From Helicobacter saguini (GTDB taxonomy: Bacteria; Campylobacterota; Campylobacteria; Campylobacterales; Helicobacteraceae), in contig NZ_JRMP02000006.1 of NCBI RefSeq assembly GCF_000762875.2, positions 1 to 64,000 on the forward strand: a DNA stretch of 64,000 nt, in the 5' to 3' direction. The notes under the pieces were generated by a model. The model was not told the origin of the DNA. It saw only the letters and a program-made list of their open reading frames with translations, and did not search any database. Both the position numbers and the translations under genes were made by a program. Below, piece after piece: positions 1 through 7,606 of the stretch (position 1 is its first letter; the number at the start of each line of letters is the position of its first letter).

Positions 1-62
1 TTTTCACATTCATTATAAATTAAGCTTTCCCACTCTTTGCTAAACAAATTCTTTTCCGCCAT
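1..62 (-). CDS. 5' end of small ORF, truncated by window edge
   Basis: A minus-strand reading frame starts at ATG 60-62 behind an AAGG ribosome-binding site and runs off the window. The visible peptide begins MAEKNLFSKEWESLIYNE and is identical to the start of the 55-codon ORF at 1620-1787. Whether this copy continues into a longer protein cannot be seen. No family is recognised. Confidence 0.4.
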   Translation of the reverse strand, partial: MAEKNLFSKEWESLIYNECE

Positions 63-130
63 AAATCTACCTTAAAATCTGCAAAATAAAAGTAGATTCT
101 ATAAAAACTTTTTTAAGTTCGTGGAATATT
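1..130. repeat. 130-bp direct repeat, copy 1
   Basis: Bases 1-130 are identical to bases 1726-1855. The copy may extend beyond the left window edge. It holds the start and first 20 codons of a small minus-strand ORF plus its upstream region. The second copy lies on the other side of the nuclease gene, so the two copies bracket it in direct orientation. Confidence 0.95.
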
Positions 131-149
131 TGCATGTGTTTAAATGCAG

Positions 150-1505
150 TTATTTTATATTTTCAAGTTCTTTTGCAAGTGTGGCGATTTGGCTATCAGT
201 TGCTAGAAAATCATTGACTTTATTTACTAAATCAATTGTTTCGTTTATATCTTTTGCGTAGTAATATTCGTCTTTAAACCACCATCCATCATAATTTAAT
301 ATTGTGCCAAATTTTTTTGTGATAATTTTATCTAATTCTTTAACAATTTTGTTACAACTATCCTCTGTAAAACCCTTTATATCACCATGTTTTACAAGGA
401 TTCTCACCCCGTAATATCTCCATTTTTCTCGTTGTTCGCCATAATGAATTTCTCTATCAAACATAAATCTAAATGTTTGATTCAAATATTTTTCATTAAA
501 CAACACAATATCATTACGCCATTCTCTAAAACTTGTGAATCTAGAATCATTTTCTGCCATTATCCACTTCTCACCTAATCTTTCGCGCTCTTTGCATTTA
601 CCATAAACAAAATCTTTTAAATAAGAATCATCGATTTTATATTTTTTGCTATATTCAATAATTTCTCGTGCTACCGCATATTTCTCTTCACTATCCAAAA
701 AATTTGTAATTGCCATATTGTCCTTCCTTTGATTTGTGATTTCTTTGACTGCGTCTTTATAGCATTCTAACGCAAAATTTAAATTTGTAATGTTTCCTAC
801 CGCTTCTTTGCTTTGACAAGATTCTATCCATTTGATAATATCATCTTTATAACTTATCGCCTTGTATAGAATCTTTTTATTATTAGATTCTAAAAAATCA
901 CCCTTAATCCGCCAATCTTTCGCACTTTTAACATCATCGCCCCAAAGCGTTAGAAAAACCACCGCCATATTTTCATAAATATTATTAGATTCTATAAAAT
1001 CATTTAAAGAATCTTCATCCAAAGTCTCATTAGATTCTATAGAATCTTCGCTCTCACTAGTCGTTAAATCTGCACCTAACATTTGGGCTATTTTGTTTAT
1101 GTAGGTTTTTATTTGCTCGGGGCTCTCGCCCGTCCATACTTTATTTTCAAGGATTATGTATCTATAATTATTTTTGATTAGCAAGTCGATACGCTTTCTA
1201 TCAATGCTATATTCACTATAAACGTGGGCGTGTTTTGTCTCGCCAAACCACTCTTTTAAATTTTTATCTTTCAGCTTGCACGTTTCCAAAAATTTATCCA
1301 AAAAGATAGAATCTTGATAATGATTGCTATGCGGATTTAAGAAAGAATGTAGCATTGTGCTGTGAAATAGCTCTTCATTGCTTTTGCGGATGACTAAAAG
1401 CGGATTATAGCTATTATTGCCACGCATTTTGCTTTTTAGCACACGCTCTTTAAAGTCGCTAAAATCGTTAAAAAAGCTCTCATATTTCCTAGAATCTTCA
1501 CTCAT
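150..1505 (-). CDS. PD-(D/E)XK nuclease superfamily protein (PDDEXK_4-like)
   Basis: The 451-residue protein carries a nuclease core near its N-terminus: E98, D107 in RIDLLI, the ILENK motif at 118-122 and a QIKTY motif at 131-135. This is the D-(x)n-ExK arrangement with a downstream Q-x3-Y typical of RecB-like nucleases. The first 60 residues (LLVIRKSNEELFHSTMLHSFLNP) match the usual start of the PDDEXK_4 family. A hydrophilic acidic stretch around 145-175 coincides with AGAWTCT repeats. The start is supported by AAAGGG upstream. The gene is bracketed by a 130-bp direct repeat and preceded by a 55-codon ORF in the same orientation. Family members often sit in accessory or defence regions. 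The biological role is not shown by the sequence. Confidence 0.8.
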   Translation of the reverse strand: MSEDSRKYESFFNDFSDFKERVLKSKMRGNNSYNPLLVIRKSNEELFHSTMLHSFLNPHSNHYQDSIFLDKFLETCKLKDKNLKEWFGETKHAHVYSEYSIDRKRIDLLIKNNYRYIILENKVWTGESPEQIKTYINKIAQMLGADLTTSESEDSIESNETLDEDSLNDFIESNNIYENMAVVFLTLWGDDVKSAKDWRIKGDFLESNNKKILYKAISYKDDIIKWIESCQSKEAVGNITNLNFALECYKDAVKEITNQRKDNMAITNFLDSEEKYAVAREIIEYSKKYKIDDSYLKDFVYGKCKERERLGEKWIMAENDSRFTSFREWRNDIVLFNEKYLNQTFRFMFDREIHYGEQREKWRYYGVRILVKHGDIKGFTEDSCNKIVKELDKIITKKFGTILNYDGWWFKDEYYYAKDINETIDLVNKVNDFLATDSQIATLAKELENIK

Positions 1506-1575
1506 TTTCGCCCTTTGTTTATATAAATTACATTGTAGAAAATTTTGTAAACCTTACAAATAAAGTTACAATTTG

Positions 1576-1690
1576 TAAATTAGATTCTATAAATTCTTTA
1601 GAATCTTACAAGTTAGATTCTATATTTTTGCACGTTTTTTAGAATTTTTAGAATCTACGTTTTTAGATTCTATATTCTTAGAATCTTGCA
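1576..1690. repeat. AGAWTCT repeat cluster
   Basis: Seven AGATTCT or AGAATCT words fall in about 115 bases between the nuclease gene and the copy-2 direct repeat. Several are paired in inverted orientation and can form short hairpins. The right half overlaps the small ORF at 1620-1787, where the words are read as D-S-K and E-S-K. Confidence 0.85.
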
Positions 1691-1787
1691 ATTTCAAATT
1701 ACCATTAACGCCGAAATATCCACGCTTTTCACATTCATTATAAATTAAGCTTTCCCACTCTTTGCTAAACAAATTCTTTTCCGCCAT
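1620..1787 (-). CDS. Small ORF (55 aa) with DSK-type tail
   Basis: ATG at 1785-1787 follows an AAGG site, and the frame runs to TAG at 1620-1622. The first half (MAEKNLFSKEWESLIYNECE...) is non-repetitive and identical over 20 codons to the truncated ORF at the left window edge. The second half is built of AGAWTCT words (QDSKNIESK, NVDSKNSK). It may be a real small protein or the remnant of a longer gene shortened by rearrangement. No family is recognised. Confidence 0.4.
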   Translation of the reverse strand: MAEKNLFSKEWESLIYNECEKRGYFGVNGNLKLQDSKNIESKNVDSKNSKKRAKI

Positions 1788-1855
1788 AAATCTACCTTAA
1801 AATCTGCAAAATAAAAGTAGATTCTATAAAAACTTTTTTAAGTTCGTGGAATATT
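1726..1855. repeat. 130-bp direct repeat, copy 2
   Basis: Identical to bases 1-130, including non-coding sequence upstream of the small-ORF start. Identity stops abruptly at 1855, where the next bases differ between copies. It looks like a recent duplication boundary. No terminal inverted repeats or transposase are visible. Confidence 0.95.
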
Positions 1856-1950
1856 ATTTATAGAATAAAATTAACATTTAAAAAGCTTTATGTAAATATC
1901 AAAAAATACTTTTAGTAACGATGAAATACAAAATTCACAAAATATTTACT

Positions 1951-1984
1951 TTTCATTTACTACCTGTTTTTTTTTTTTTTTTTG
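1951..1984 (+). promoter_or_regulatory. Shared leader element with T17 tract upstream of the FkbM gene
   Basis: TTTCATTTACTACCTG at 1951-1966 is followed by 17 T (1967-1983) and G. The minus strand at 25014-24978 carries almost the same order: TTTCATTTACTATCTG, 14 T, GT. Both precede a gene by 34-39 bases and both end in AAAGGGGAAA(A)TATG. Homopolymer tracts in Helicobacter promoters (for example sabA) tune transcription by length change. That this is a phase-variable promoter is inference. Confidence 0.6.
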
Positions 1985-2017
1985 TATCGTAAATCCTTTA
2001 ATGATAAAGGGGAAAAT

Positions 2018-3115
2018 ATGAGTTTTAAACTTATTACAAAAAATATAAAAATAAAAAACAAAGGGCAATATATCCGCAAAAGACATATTTATAGAATCTT
2101 TGGTATGCCTATATTTTTTCGCGATGATAAGACAAGCTATTCAAAATATATGTTTGATACTTACAAGACAAAAAGGCTAGATGGTAACAATCTTATGAGC
2201 CTAAGTGTCGGTGAGTATATCGCTACTTCGCCAGATATTTTAGAAAAGATTCAGCGTTTGCTTAGCGGTGTAGCACCAAAAGAGGCGATAAATATTTTGC
2301 AAATTATAAAACGTCTAAAAGATATTTATCAAAATACAATTCACAGCATTCAAGTGCTAGAACAAAGCGAAATAGACGCTTTAAGGGCTATTCACACTGA
2401 TTTTTACGACAAGATTCTAAAGATTAATGATGAAGCTTTTGTGTATGCGGGGTATTTTTTACCGATTAATCACTTTGAGGCTGGTGTATTTTATTACAAA
2501 CATAGCTTAGATATATTTGAATCTAGCACACTAGATTCTATAAGACACAGGGATTTTATCGATGTGGGCGGCTTTATAGGTGATAGTGCGATAATTTTTG
2601 AAAAAGAGTTTTGTGATAAAAAGATTTACACTTTTGAGGCGACTTCTGTAAATTATAATTTGATGTTAAAGACTTTGAAGCTAAATGATTCTAAGCGAAT
2701 CGTGCCTATAAATAAGGGCTTGGGTGCAAAATCTAGCGAGATTGAAATAAGTATCGCTGGCTCAGGCTCGACTATGAGTGATGCGACCAAAAGCCTTTGG
2801 GATAGCGATACATTTCAAAAGGTTGAACGTGTAGAAATTATCACTTTAGATTCTTATGTGGAGCAGCATAATATTGATGTTGGGTTTATAAAAGTGGATA
2901 TAGAAGGGTTTGAACAGGAGTTTTTAAAGGGTGCGAAAGAAACTATAAAGCGGTTTAAACCTGCGATGTTAATTAGCATTTATCATAATGCAAGTGATTT
3001 TTTTGATATAAAGCCACTTATAGAATCTTGGAACTTGGGCTATACATTTAAATTTCATAAGCCAGTTGATGGGAATATTAGCATTGAGACGGCTTTATAT
3101 TGTGAGGTGTTATAA
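2018..3115 (+). CDS. FkbM family methyltransferase
   Basis: A 365-residue protein from ATG 2018, chosen over a TTG at 1982 because an AAAGGGG ribosome-binding site lies just upstream of the ATG. The FkbM core is in the second half: the SAM-binding loop DVGGFIGDS near 182-190, acidic E207 in YTFEATS, ITLDSYVE, and the family signature VGFIKVDIEGFEQEFLKGA. The N-terminal 140 residues are not recognised and may be a partner-binding region. FkbM enzymes O-methylate sugars or polyketides. Next to a fucosyltransferase, surface-glycan methylation is a reasonable guess. Expression may vary with the T17 tract upstream. Confidence 0.85.
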   Translation: MSFKLITKNIKIKNKGQYIRKRHIYRIFGMPIFFRDDKTSYSKYMFDTYKTKRLDGNNLMSLSVGEYIATSPDILEKIQRLLSGVAPKEAINILQIIKRLKDIYQNTIHSIQVLEQSEIDALRAIHTDFYDKILKINDEAFVYAGYFLPINHFEAGVFYYKHSLDIFESSTLDSIRHRDFIDVGGFIGDSAIIFEKEFCDKKIYTFEATSVNYNLMLKTLKLNDSKRIVPINKGLGAKSSEIEISIAGSGSTMSDATKSLWDSDTFQKVERVEIITLDSYVEQHNIDVGFIKVDIEGFEQEFLKGAKETIKRFKPAMLISIYHNASDFFDIKPLIESWNLGYTFKFHKPVDGNISIETALYCEVL

Positions 3116-3158
3116 AGCTAAATTTAAACAAAAAACTAATTTTGTATCTTAAATGTTG

Positions 3159-3164
3159 TAAAAT
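3159..3164 (+). promoter_or_regulatory. Candidate -10 box (TAAAAT, extended TG)
   Basis: TGTAAAAT lies 42 bases before the start at 3207 in a non-coding gap. It matches the extended -10 type common in epsilonproteobacteria. No clear -35 is visible. Confidence 0.45.
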
Positions 3165-3206
3165 ACTACAAAACTTAGCAATATCTTATTACGCAGGGTA
3201 GCTACA

Positions 3207-4988
3207 ATGCTAGATAATTACAAACAAGATTCTATAAATACGATAAATAAGTGGCTGAATGAGCAGACTAGATTTAAAAATAATGTGCTTGAGATTGAAG
3301 ATTATAAGGATTTTATTTTTCATTTTAAGGTGTATGTGACTTATCAAATCGTAGCTGACCATATTACTATGAGTTATCCCGGGGAGAGAAGTAGTGGAAT
3401 CTACTGCTCGGGGTATGCTGATTTTTGTTACCAAATTAAACAAAGTGAAATGTTAGAAGTGAAAAATCGTAACACTTTAGACAAGCTTTATAATATGGTG
3501 CAAAACAATAAATATGGTTTTATAAAGAATACTTTAAAGCTAAAAAGTGGGGAGAGTTTTTATTACACAAGCCCTTGCACTAGCTGTCATAATGGCATTA
3601 CGACCTGCTTTTCATGCGGTGGGCGTGGGCGTGATATGTGTAACTTTTGCTCTGGTTTGGGCAATTTGCATAAGACAAGACAGGCAACCGCCTTTGATGG
3701 TAGCAGCTACACTGAGAGCTATATGGAGCGGTGCGTGCATTGCCATGGGAGCGGGTATAATGAGTGTAGCAGCTGTCATGGGCGTGGCGAAGTGACTTGT
3801 AGCACTTGCGGTGGGAGTGGCGTGAAAACGGAGGTGGCAAGCATTAGCGTGTATGCGGTGGCAAGGTGGGAGATGACTTTGCATGATGGCGTGGATAGCG
3901 ATGTTGAGAGTGCGTTAAAGCGTGTGATTTTGGCGGATTTGGAGCGGTATGGCGAGACTAATTTGCTTGAGAGTAGTGCGGATTCTAGCGTGTATGAGGA
4001 GTATCATGCCAGCGTGCCATTTGCTAAAATCCTTACTAATTTTAATGGCAACGAGATAAAGTGGATAGTCTTTGGGAAAAACCTGCAAATTAGCGATGCG
4101 GGCGGGGTTTTAGACTTGCTTTTGGAAGGTGATTTGATAAATTTGGCTAAAAACGCTAGGCTTTGTTATTTTAAGCCTTTTATTGCTATTAGTTCTAAAA
4201 ATGCTATTATTAATTTTATGCAAAATAGTATTTTTGAAACTTTATTTAAAAAAGATTCTATATATGGTAATATGTCTTTAAAGTCGGTTCTAAATGGAAA
4301 TGTTGAGACAAGACCAAAAATAAAGTTTAAAGATGCGCATATTACGGAAAGGGCGGAGCGTGACTGCGAAATCTTAAATAATGCGATAAGTTATGAATTT
4401 GTCAAAACTGCCCTAGATTCTATGTATAAACTAACTAAGACAATATGTTTTTACTCGAATATTAAATGGTTTTTATTTTTTTTATTTATCGCATTTGGCG
4501 TTTTTATGTATGATAAATTGCATAATTTTGCTATTGCGAAAAATACTAAAAATATGAGTAATATTTACACATATAAAAAAGATGATGTTACATATCTAAA
4601 CAAATCGTATTTGAATATTTTTGATGTGGATTCTAAGAAAGATTCTAAAAACACTAAAGATTCTAGAGATATTACGCGTCTTAATTCACTTAAAGATTTT
4701 AGTCTTGGAATCTTGCTAGGGAATATGTGGGATGCCCTTAGTTTTCATAGCATTTTGATATTTGTGCTTGGGGCTTTTGTAGCGTATTTTTATCGTAAGT
4801 TTTGGTTTAAATTTCGTGCTGCAAATTTGGATGTTTGGCTTCATCGTTATGATATAAATAAGAGTCGTTATTTTTTATTTCTCTTTTTTGGTGCTTTAAT
4901 TATCGGGCTTGTTTTTTATTTTTTCCCTATTTTTATCACTGAAAATAATTATGTGTATGGAATCTTACCACTTGATTATTTTGATTAG
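3207..4988 (+). CDS. Membrane protein with DnaJ-like cysteine-rich zinc domain
   Basis: The 593-residue protein has six CxxC pairs at 124/127, 134/137, 145/148, 176/179, 187/190 and 198/201, most in CxxCxGxG form (CFSCGGRGRDMC, CHGSGYNEC, CSTCGGSG). This resembles the zinc-binding central domain of DnaJ, but no J domain (HPD motif) or DnaJ C-terminal domain is visible. Residues 210-400 are a soluble region of unknown type. Three hydrophobic segments near 420-435, 515-535 and 555-577 make the C-terminus membrane-embedded. A DSK-type stretch lies between the first two segments. Codons around 3600-4100 are more GC-rich than in the neighbours. The function is unknown. Zinc-dependent peptide or redox handling at the membrane is only a guess. 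Confidence 0.75.
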   Translation: MLDNYKQDSINTINKWLNEQTRFKNNVLEIEDYKDFIFHFKVYVTYQIVADHITMSYPGERSSGIYCSGYADFCYQIKQSEMLEVKNRNTLDKLYNMVQNNKYGFIKNTLKLKSGESFYYTSPCTSCHNGITTCFSCGGRGRDMCNFCSGLGNLHKTRQATAFDGSSYTESYMERCVHCHGSGYNECSSCHGRGEVTCSTCGGSGVKTEVASISVYAVARWEMTLHDGVDSDVESALKRVILADLERYGETNLLESSADSSVYEEYHASVPFAKILTNFNGNEIKWIVFGKNLQISDAGGVLDLLLEGDLINLAKNARLCYFKPFIAISSKNAIINFMQNSIFETLFKKDSIYGNMSLKSVLNGNVETRPKIKFKDAHITERAERDCEILNNAISYEFVKTALDSMYKLTKTICFYSNIKWFLFFLFIAFGVFMYDKLHNFAIAKNTKNMSNIYTYKKDDVTYLNKSYLNIFDVDSKKDSKNTKDSRDITRLNSLKDFSLGILLGNMWDALSFHSILIFVLGAFVAYFYRKFWFKFRAANLDVWLHRYDINKSRYFLFLFFGALIIGLVFYFFPIFITENNYVYGILPLDYFD

Positions 4989-5011
4989 AAAAATTTTTAA
5001 GGGAAATTTAA

Positions 5012-5017
5012 TATAAT
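5012..5017 (+). promoter_or_regulatory. -10 box TATAAT of the GT11 gene
   Basis: TATAAT lies 28 bases upstream of the ATG at 5045, with AAGGAG immediately before the start. Transcription looks intact, so the switch in this gene is at the reading-frame level. Confidence 0.6.
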
Positions 5018-5044
5018 ATCACTTCGTATTAATAAGGAGAAAAA

Positions 5045-6108
5045 ATGGTAGTAGAAATCGGCTTTTATTATGGTCTAGGAAACCAAATGTATAACTACGC
5101 TTTTGCTAAGGCGTTAGAGCATTATTACAAGCAAGAAGTGCGTTTAGATATTTCGCGTCATAATATATCAATGCTGCAAAGGGGCGTAGATTCTATAACT
5201 AATGGTGACAACGAGAGAGAGAGAGAGAGAGAGAGCGGTTTGCGGGGGCACGAATTATTGAGTTACTACATTTTAATATCAGCTTAAAATGTATGGATTA
5301 TGAAGATGTTTATGCGTTTTTTAAAAAATATGACAAGCTAAATCTGCCGATAAATTTGGTGATGTTTGGACGCAATTATTTTTTTAGACTAATCTACAAA
5401 ATGCTGCCGCGGGAATGGCGAAAGTGGCACTACAGATATTTTATAGAATCTAGCAAGGAAAGCGATGTTGAGAGTAAGCTAAAAAGCGGGACTTATTACA
5501 AAGAGCGTGATTATTTTCGTGGGTATTTTTTTAGCATTGCGTATTTTAATGAGATTAGGGAAGTTTTGCTGCGTGATTTTAGCCTTAAAACGCCCTTAGA
5601 TTCTAAGAATCTAGCGACAAAAAAGCATATTTTGAGTGTAAAAGATTCAGTATTTTTGCATATTAGGCGGGGCGATTATTTGGAGTGCAATGATTTTGCG
5701 ATTTTGGGTAGTAGCTATTATAATGCCGCATTAAAAATCATTAAAAATGCCCTGCCACACGCTACTATTTTTGTCTTTAGCAATGGTATTAATTGGTGTA
5801 AGGAAAATCTTTTGGGTTATTTAGATTCTAACATTACGCAGGGTTTAAACTTTGAGTTTATTGATAATAATCACGAAGGGTGCGCTGCCTTTGATTTAGA
5901 GCTAATGAAGTCCTGCAAACACGCCATTATAGCTAATTCTACCTTTAGTTTTTGGGGAGCATATTTGATAGAAAATCCTAGTAAAATCGTTGTTATGCCA
6001 AATGTTTATTCTTACAGCAATCCACCTACAACACGAAAAGATTTAAAAGAAGGGCAGAAAACTTGGCATATAATTGATATTTATTGGGGGAATGAAGTTT
6101 TATATTAA
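5045..6108 (+). CDS. GT11 (alpha-1,2-fucosyltransferase-like) gene, frameshifted at a GA repeat
   Basis: The 5' part (5045-5287) encodes the GT11 N-terminal motif GLGNQMYNYAFAKALEHYY. The rest lies in another frame and carries the nucleotide-sugar motif HIRRGDY and the C-terminal motif TFSFWGAYLIENPSK. The frames separate at a GA repeat (5213-5235). The downstream frame is open right up to the repeat (RFAGARIIELLHF...), so loss of one GA unit would restore one protein of about 353 residues. GT11 enzymes transfer fucose to galactose on lipopolysaccharide or capsule, as H. pylori FutC does. The gene is read here as phase-OFF, not decayed, because both halves are free of other lesions. The acceptor is unknown. 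Confidence 0.85.
5213..5235 (+). repeat. (GA)11.5 phase-variation tract
   Basis: A 23-base perfect GA dinucleotide run inside the GT11 coding region, read as R-E repeats. Frame arithmetic shows that deletion of one unit or gain of two units joins the two halves of the gene. Confidence 0.95.
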
Positions 6109-6109
6109 A

Positions 6110-7588
6110 CTAACTTTTCATCAAACCTTCACAAAAGTTGATTACTTCATCGCGTAAATCATAGATTTCAATTAGATTTTTGCAAGGAGAAATGTCGCTA
6201 AAATGCCCTAAAACCTGCGGTAAGACGCTATAAAATGTGCCAAAATTGATTTTAGATTCTATGAAAAGCGTTTGCAAATGCTCATTTGCCGCATTCAAAA
6301 CCACGCCAAGAGCGGGATTAGCAAGTAGCAAGTCCTTAAAGCGCCAAAGCGGATAGCGCGTCACATCAATGCCGCGAAACTCAAGCCTAGCAAGGTCAGT
6401 CACGCTAATTTTTTCAATACTAAAACGCTTTTTTGCCCGCTTGCTATGCAGCCCAAATGCGAGCGGCAGGCACATATCAGCCTTGCTTAAAAACGCCTTA
6501 ATGCTGCCATCGCTAGATTCCACAAAGGCGTGAATGAGCGAACTTTTCTCAATCACAGCATCAATTTTTCGCGTTCCAAAAAGCCAGAAAGCTTCTAAAA
6601 TTTCATACAATTTGTTGATTAAAGTTGCAGAATCTATAGTTATTTTCGCGCCCATATTCCATGTTGGATGTTTTAAGACCTGCTCTAAAGTTGCGTTATT
6701 AATCTCGCTTAAAGGCATATCACGCAACGCCCCGCCAGACGCGGTAATATAGAGCTTTCGCACATTTTTAGCACCACTTTTCACACCCAAAGAATAAAGG
6801 CTAAAATGCTCGCTATCAATAGGAAAAATATGCTTTAAAAAGTTAGGATTTTTAGAACTTTTTTTATCTTTTTTGGAATCAATTTTAGAATCTTTTAAGG
6901 CAAAATGCTTATTAGATTCAAACATATCAATTTCACGGCAATCCATTGAGTTTCTAGATTCTATCACTTCTAAATTTTCTAAGTTATTATCCAAAATATT
7001 AGGATTTTTAGAATCTGATTCTATACCACGATTAGATACCACAAAGCCAGATTCTAAAAAACTAGATTCTATAAATTTAGAATCTTCAAAATCTCTCCAA
7101 GTCTTAGTAGTTTTAGATTCTATAACTTTATGCTTATTTTTCTTAGATTTTTTAGAATCTTTTTTCGCCGCACCTTTTGTGAAATCTTTAGAATCTTGCT
7201 TTAGCAAAATTTCCCGCACCAAATTCCCCCCGATAACAAGCGTTTCCTTATTCGCAAGTAGCAATCTTTTGCCCTCTTTTAACGCACAAAGGCTAAATTT
7301 CAGCCCCGCAAAGCCCACAATCGCATTCAGCACAGCCTTAGATTTCGCCTTTTTTATCATCTCTTTTACGCCGCTATCGCCGACATACACGCGGCTATCA
7401 CGCGGTTTTAAAAGCGCTAGCTTGCTCTCATCGCAAATGGCGACAAATTTTGGGCGAAACGCGGCAATCTGCTCGTTAAAAACCGCCACATTGCTATTGC
7501 ACGACATCGCCTCGATTTGCAGCCCAAAAGTGCGCGCCACACGCAATGCATTCACGCCGATACTGCCCGTGCTACCTAAAATCACCAT
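6110..7588 (-). CDS. dxr: 1-deoxy-D-xylulose 5-phosphate reductoisomerase with large internal insert
   Basis: This is the second enzyme of the MEP isoprenoid pathway, reducing DXP to MEP with NADPH. The nucleotide motif GSTGSIG is at 5-11, LANKET at 111-116, the metal/substrate motif PIDSEH at 256-261 and ITASGGALRD shortly after. At 492 residues it is about 120 longer than usual. The excess (about 131-252, bases 6833-7198) lies between LANKET..VREILLK and PIDSEH, adjacent segments in ordinary Dxr, and consists of lysine- and serine-rich D-S-K/I-E-S text. The start follows AAGGGCG. The stop is one base from the convergent GT11 stop. The enzyme is essential in bacteria using this pathway, so the insert must be tolerated or there is another copy. 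Confidence 0.95.
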   Translation of the reverse strand: MVILGSTGSIGVNALRVARTFGLQIEAMSCNSNVAVFNEQIAAFRPKFVAICDESKLALLKPRDSRVYVGDSGVKEMIKKAKSKAVLNAIVGFAGLKFSLCALKEGKRLLLANKETLVIGGNLVREILLKQDSKDFTKGAAKKDSKKSKKNKHKVIESKTTKTWRDFEDSKFIESSFLESGFVVSNRGIESDSKNPNILDNNLENLEVIESRNSMDCREIDMFESNKHFALKDSKIDSKKDKKSSKNPNFLKHIFPIDSEHFSLYSLGVKSGAKNVRKLYITASGGALRDMPLSEINNATLEQVLKHPTWNMGAKITIDSATLINKLYEILEAFWLFGTRKIDAVIEKSSLIHAFVESSDGSIKAFLSKADMCLPLAFGLHSKRAKKRFSIEKISVTDLARLEFRGIDVTRYPLWRFKDLLLANPALGVVLNAANEHLQTLFIESKINFGTFYSVLPQVLGHFSDISPCKNLIEIYDLRDEVINFCEGLMKS

Positions 7589-7606
7589 TTTTCGCCCTTT
7601 TTTTCG

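Noticed and set aside
1-1855. Insertion sequence around the nuclease gene
   Set aside because: The direct repeats are 130 bases and contain gene sequence. There is no transposase and no terminal inverted repeat. Tandem duplication fits better.
3547-3884. Several open frames on both strands inside the CxxC-rich gene
   Set aside because: They arise from the locally higher GC content and glycine/cysteine codons. The six regular CxxC pairs support only the long plus-strand frame.
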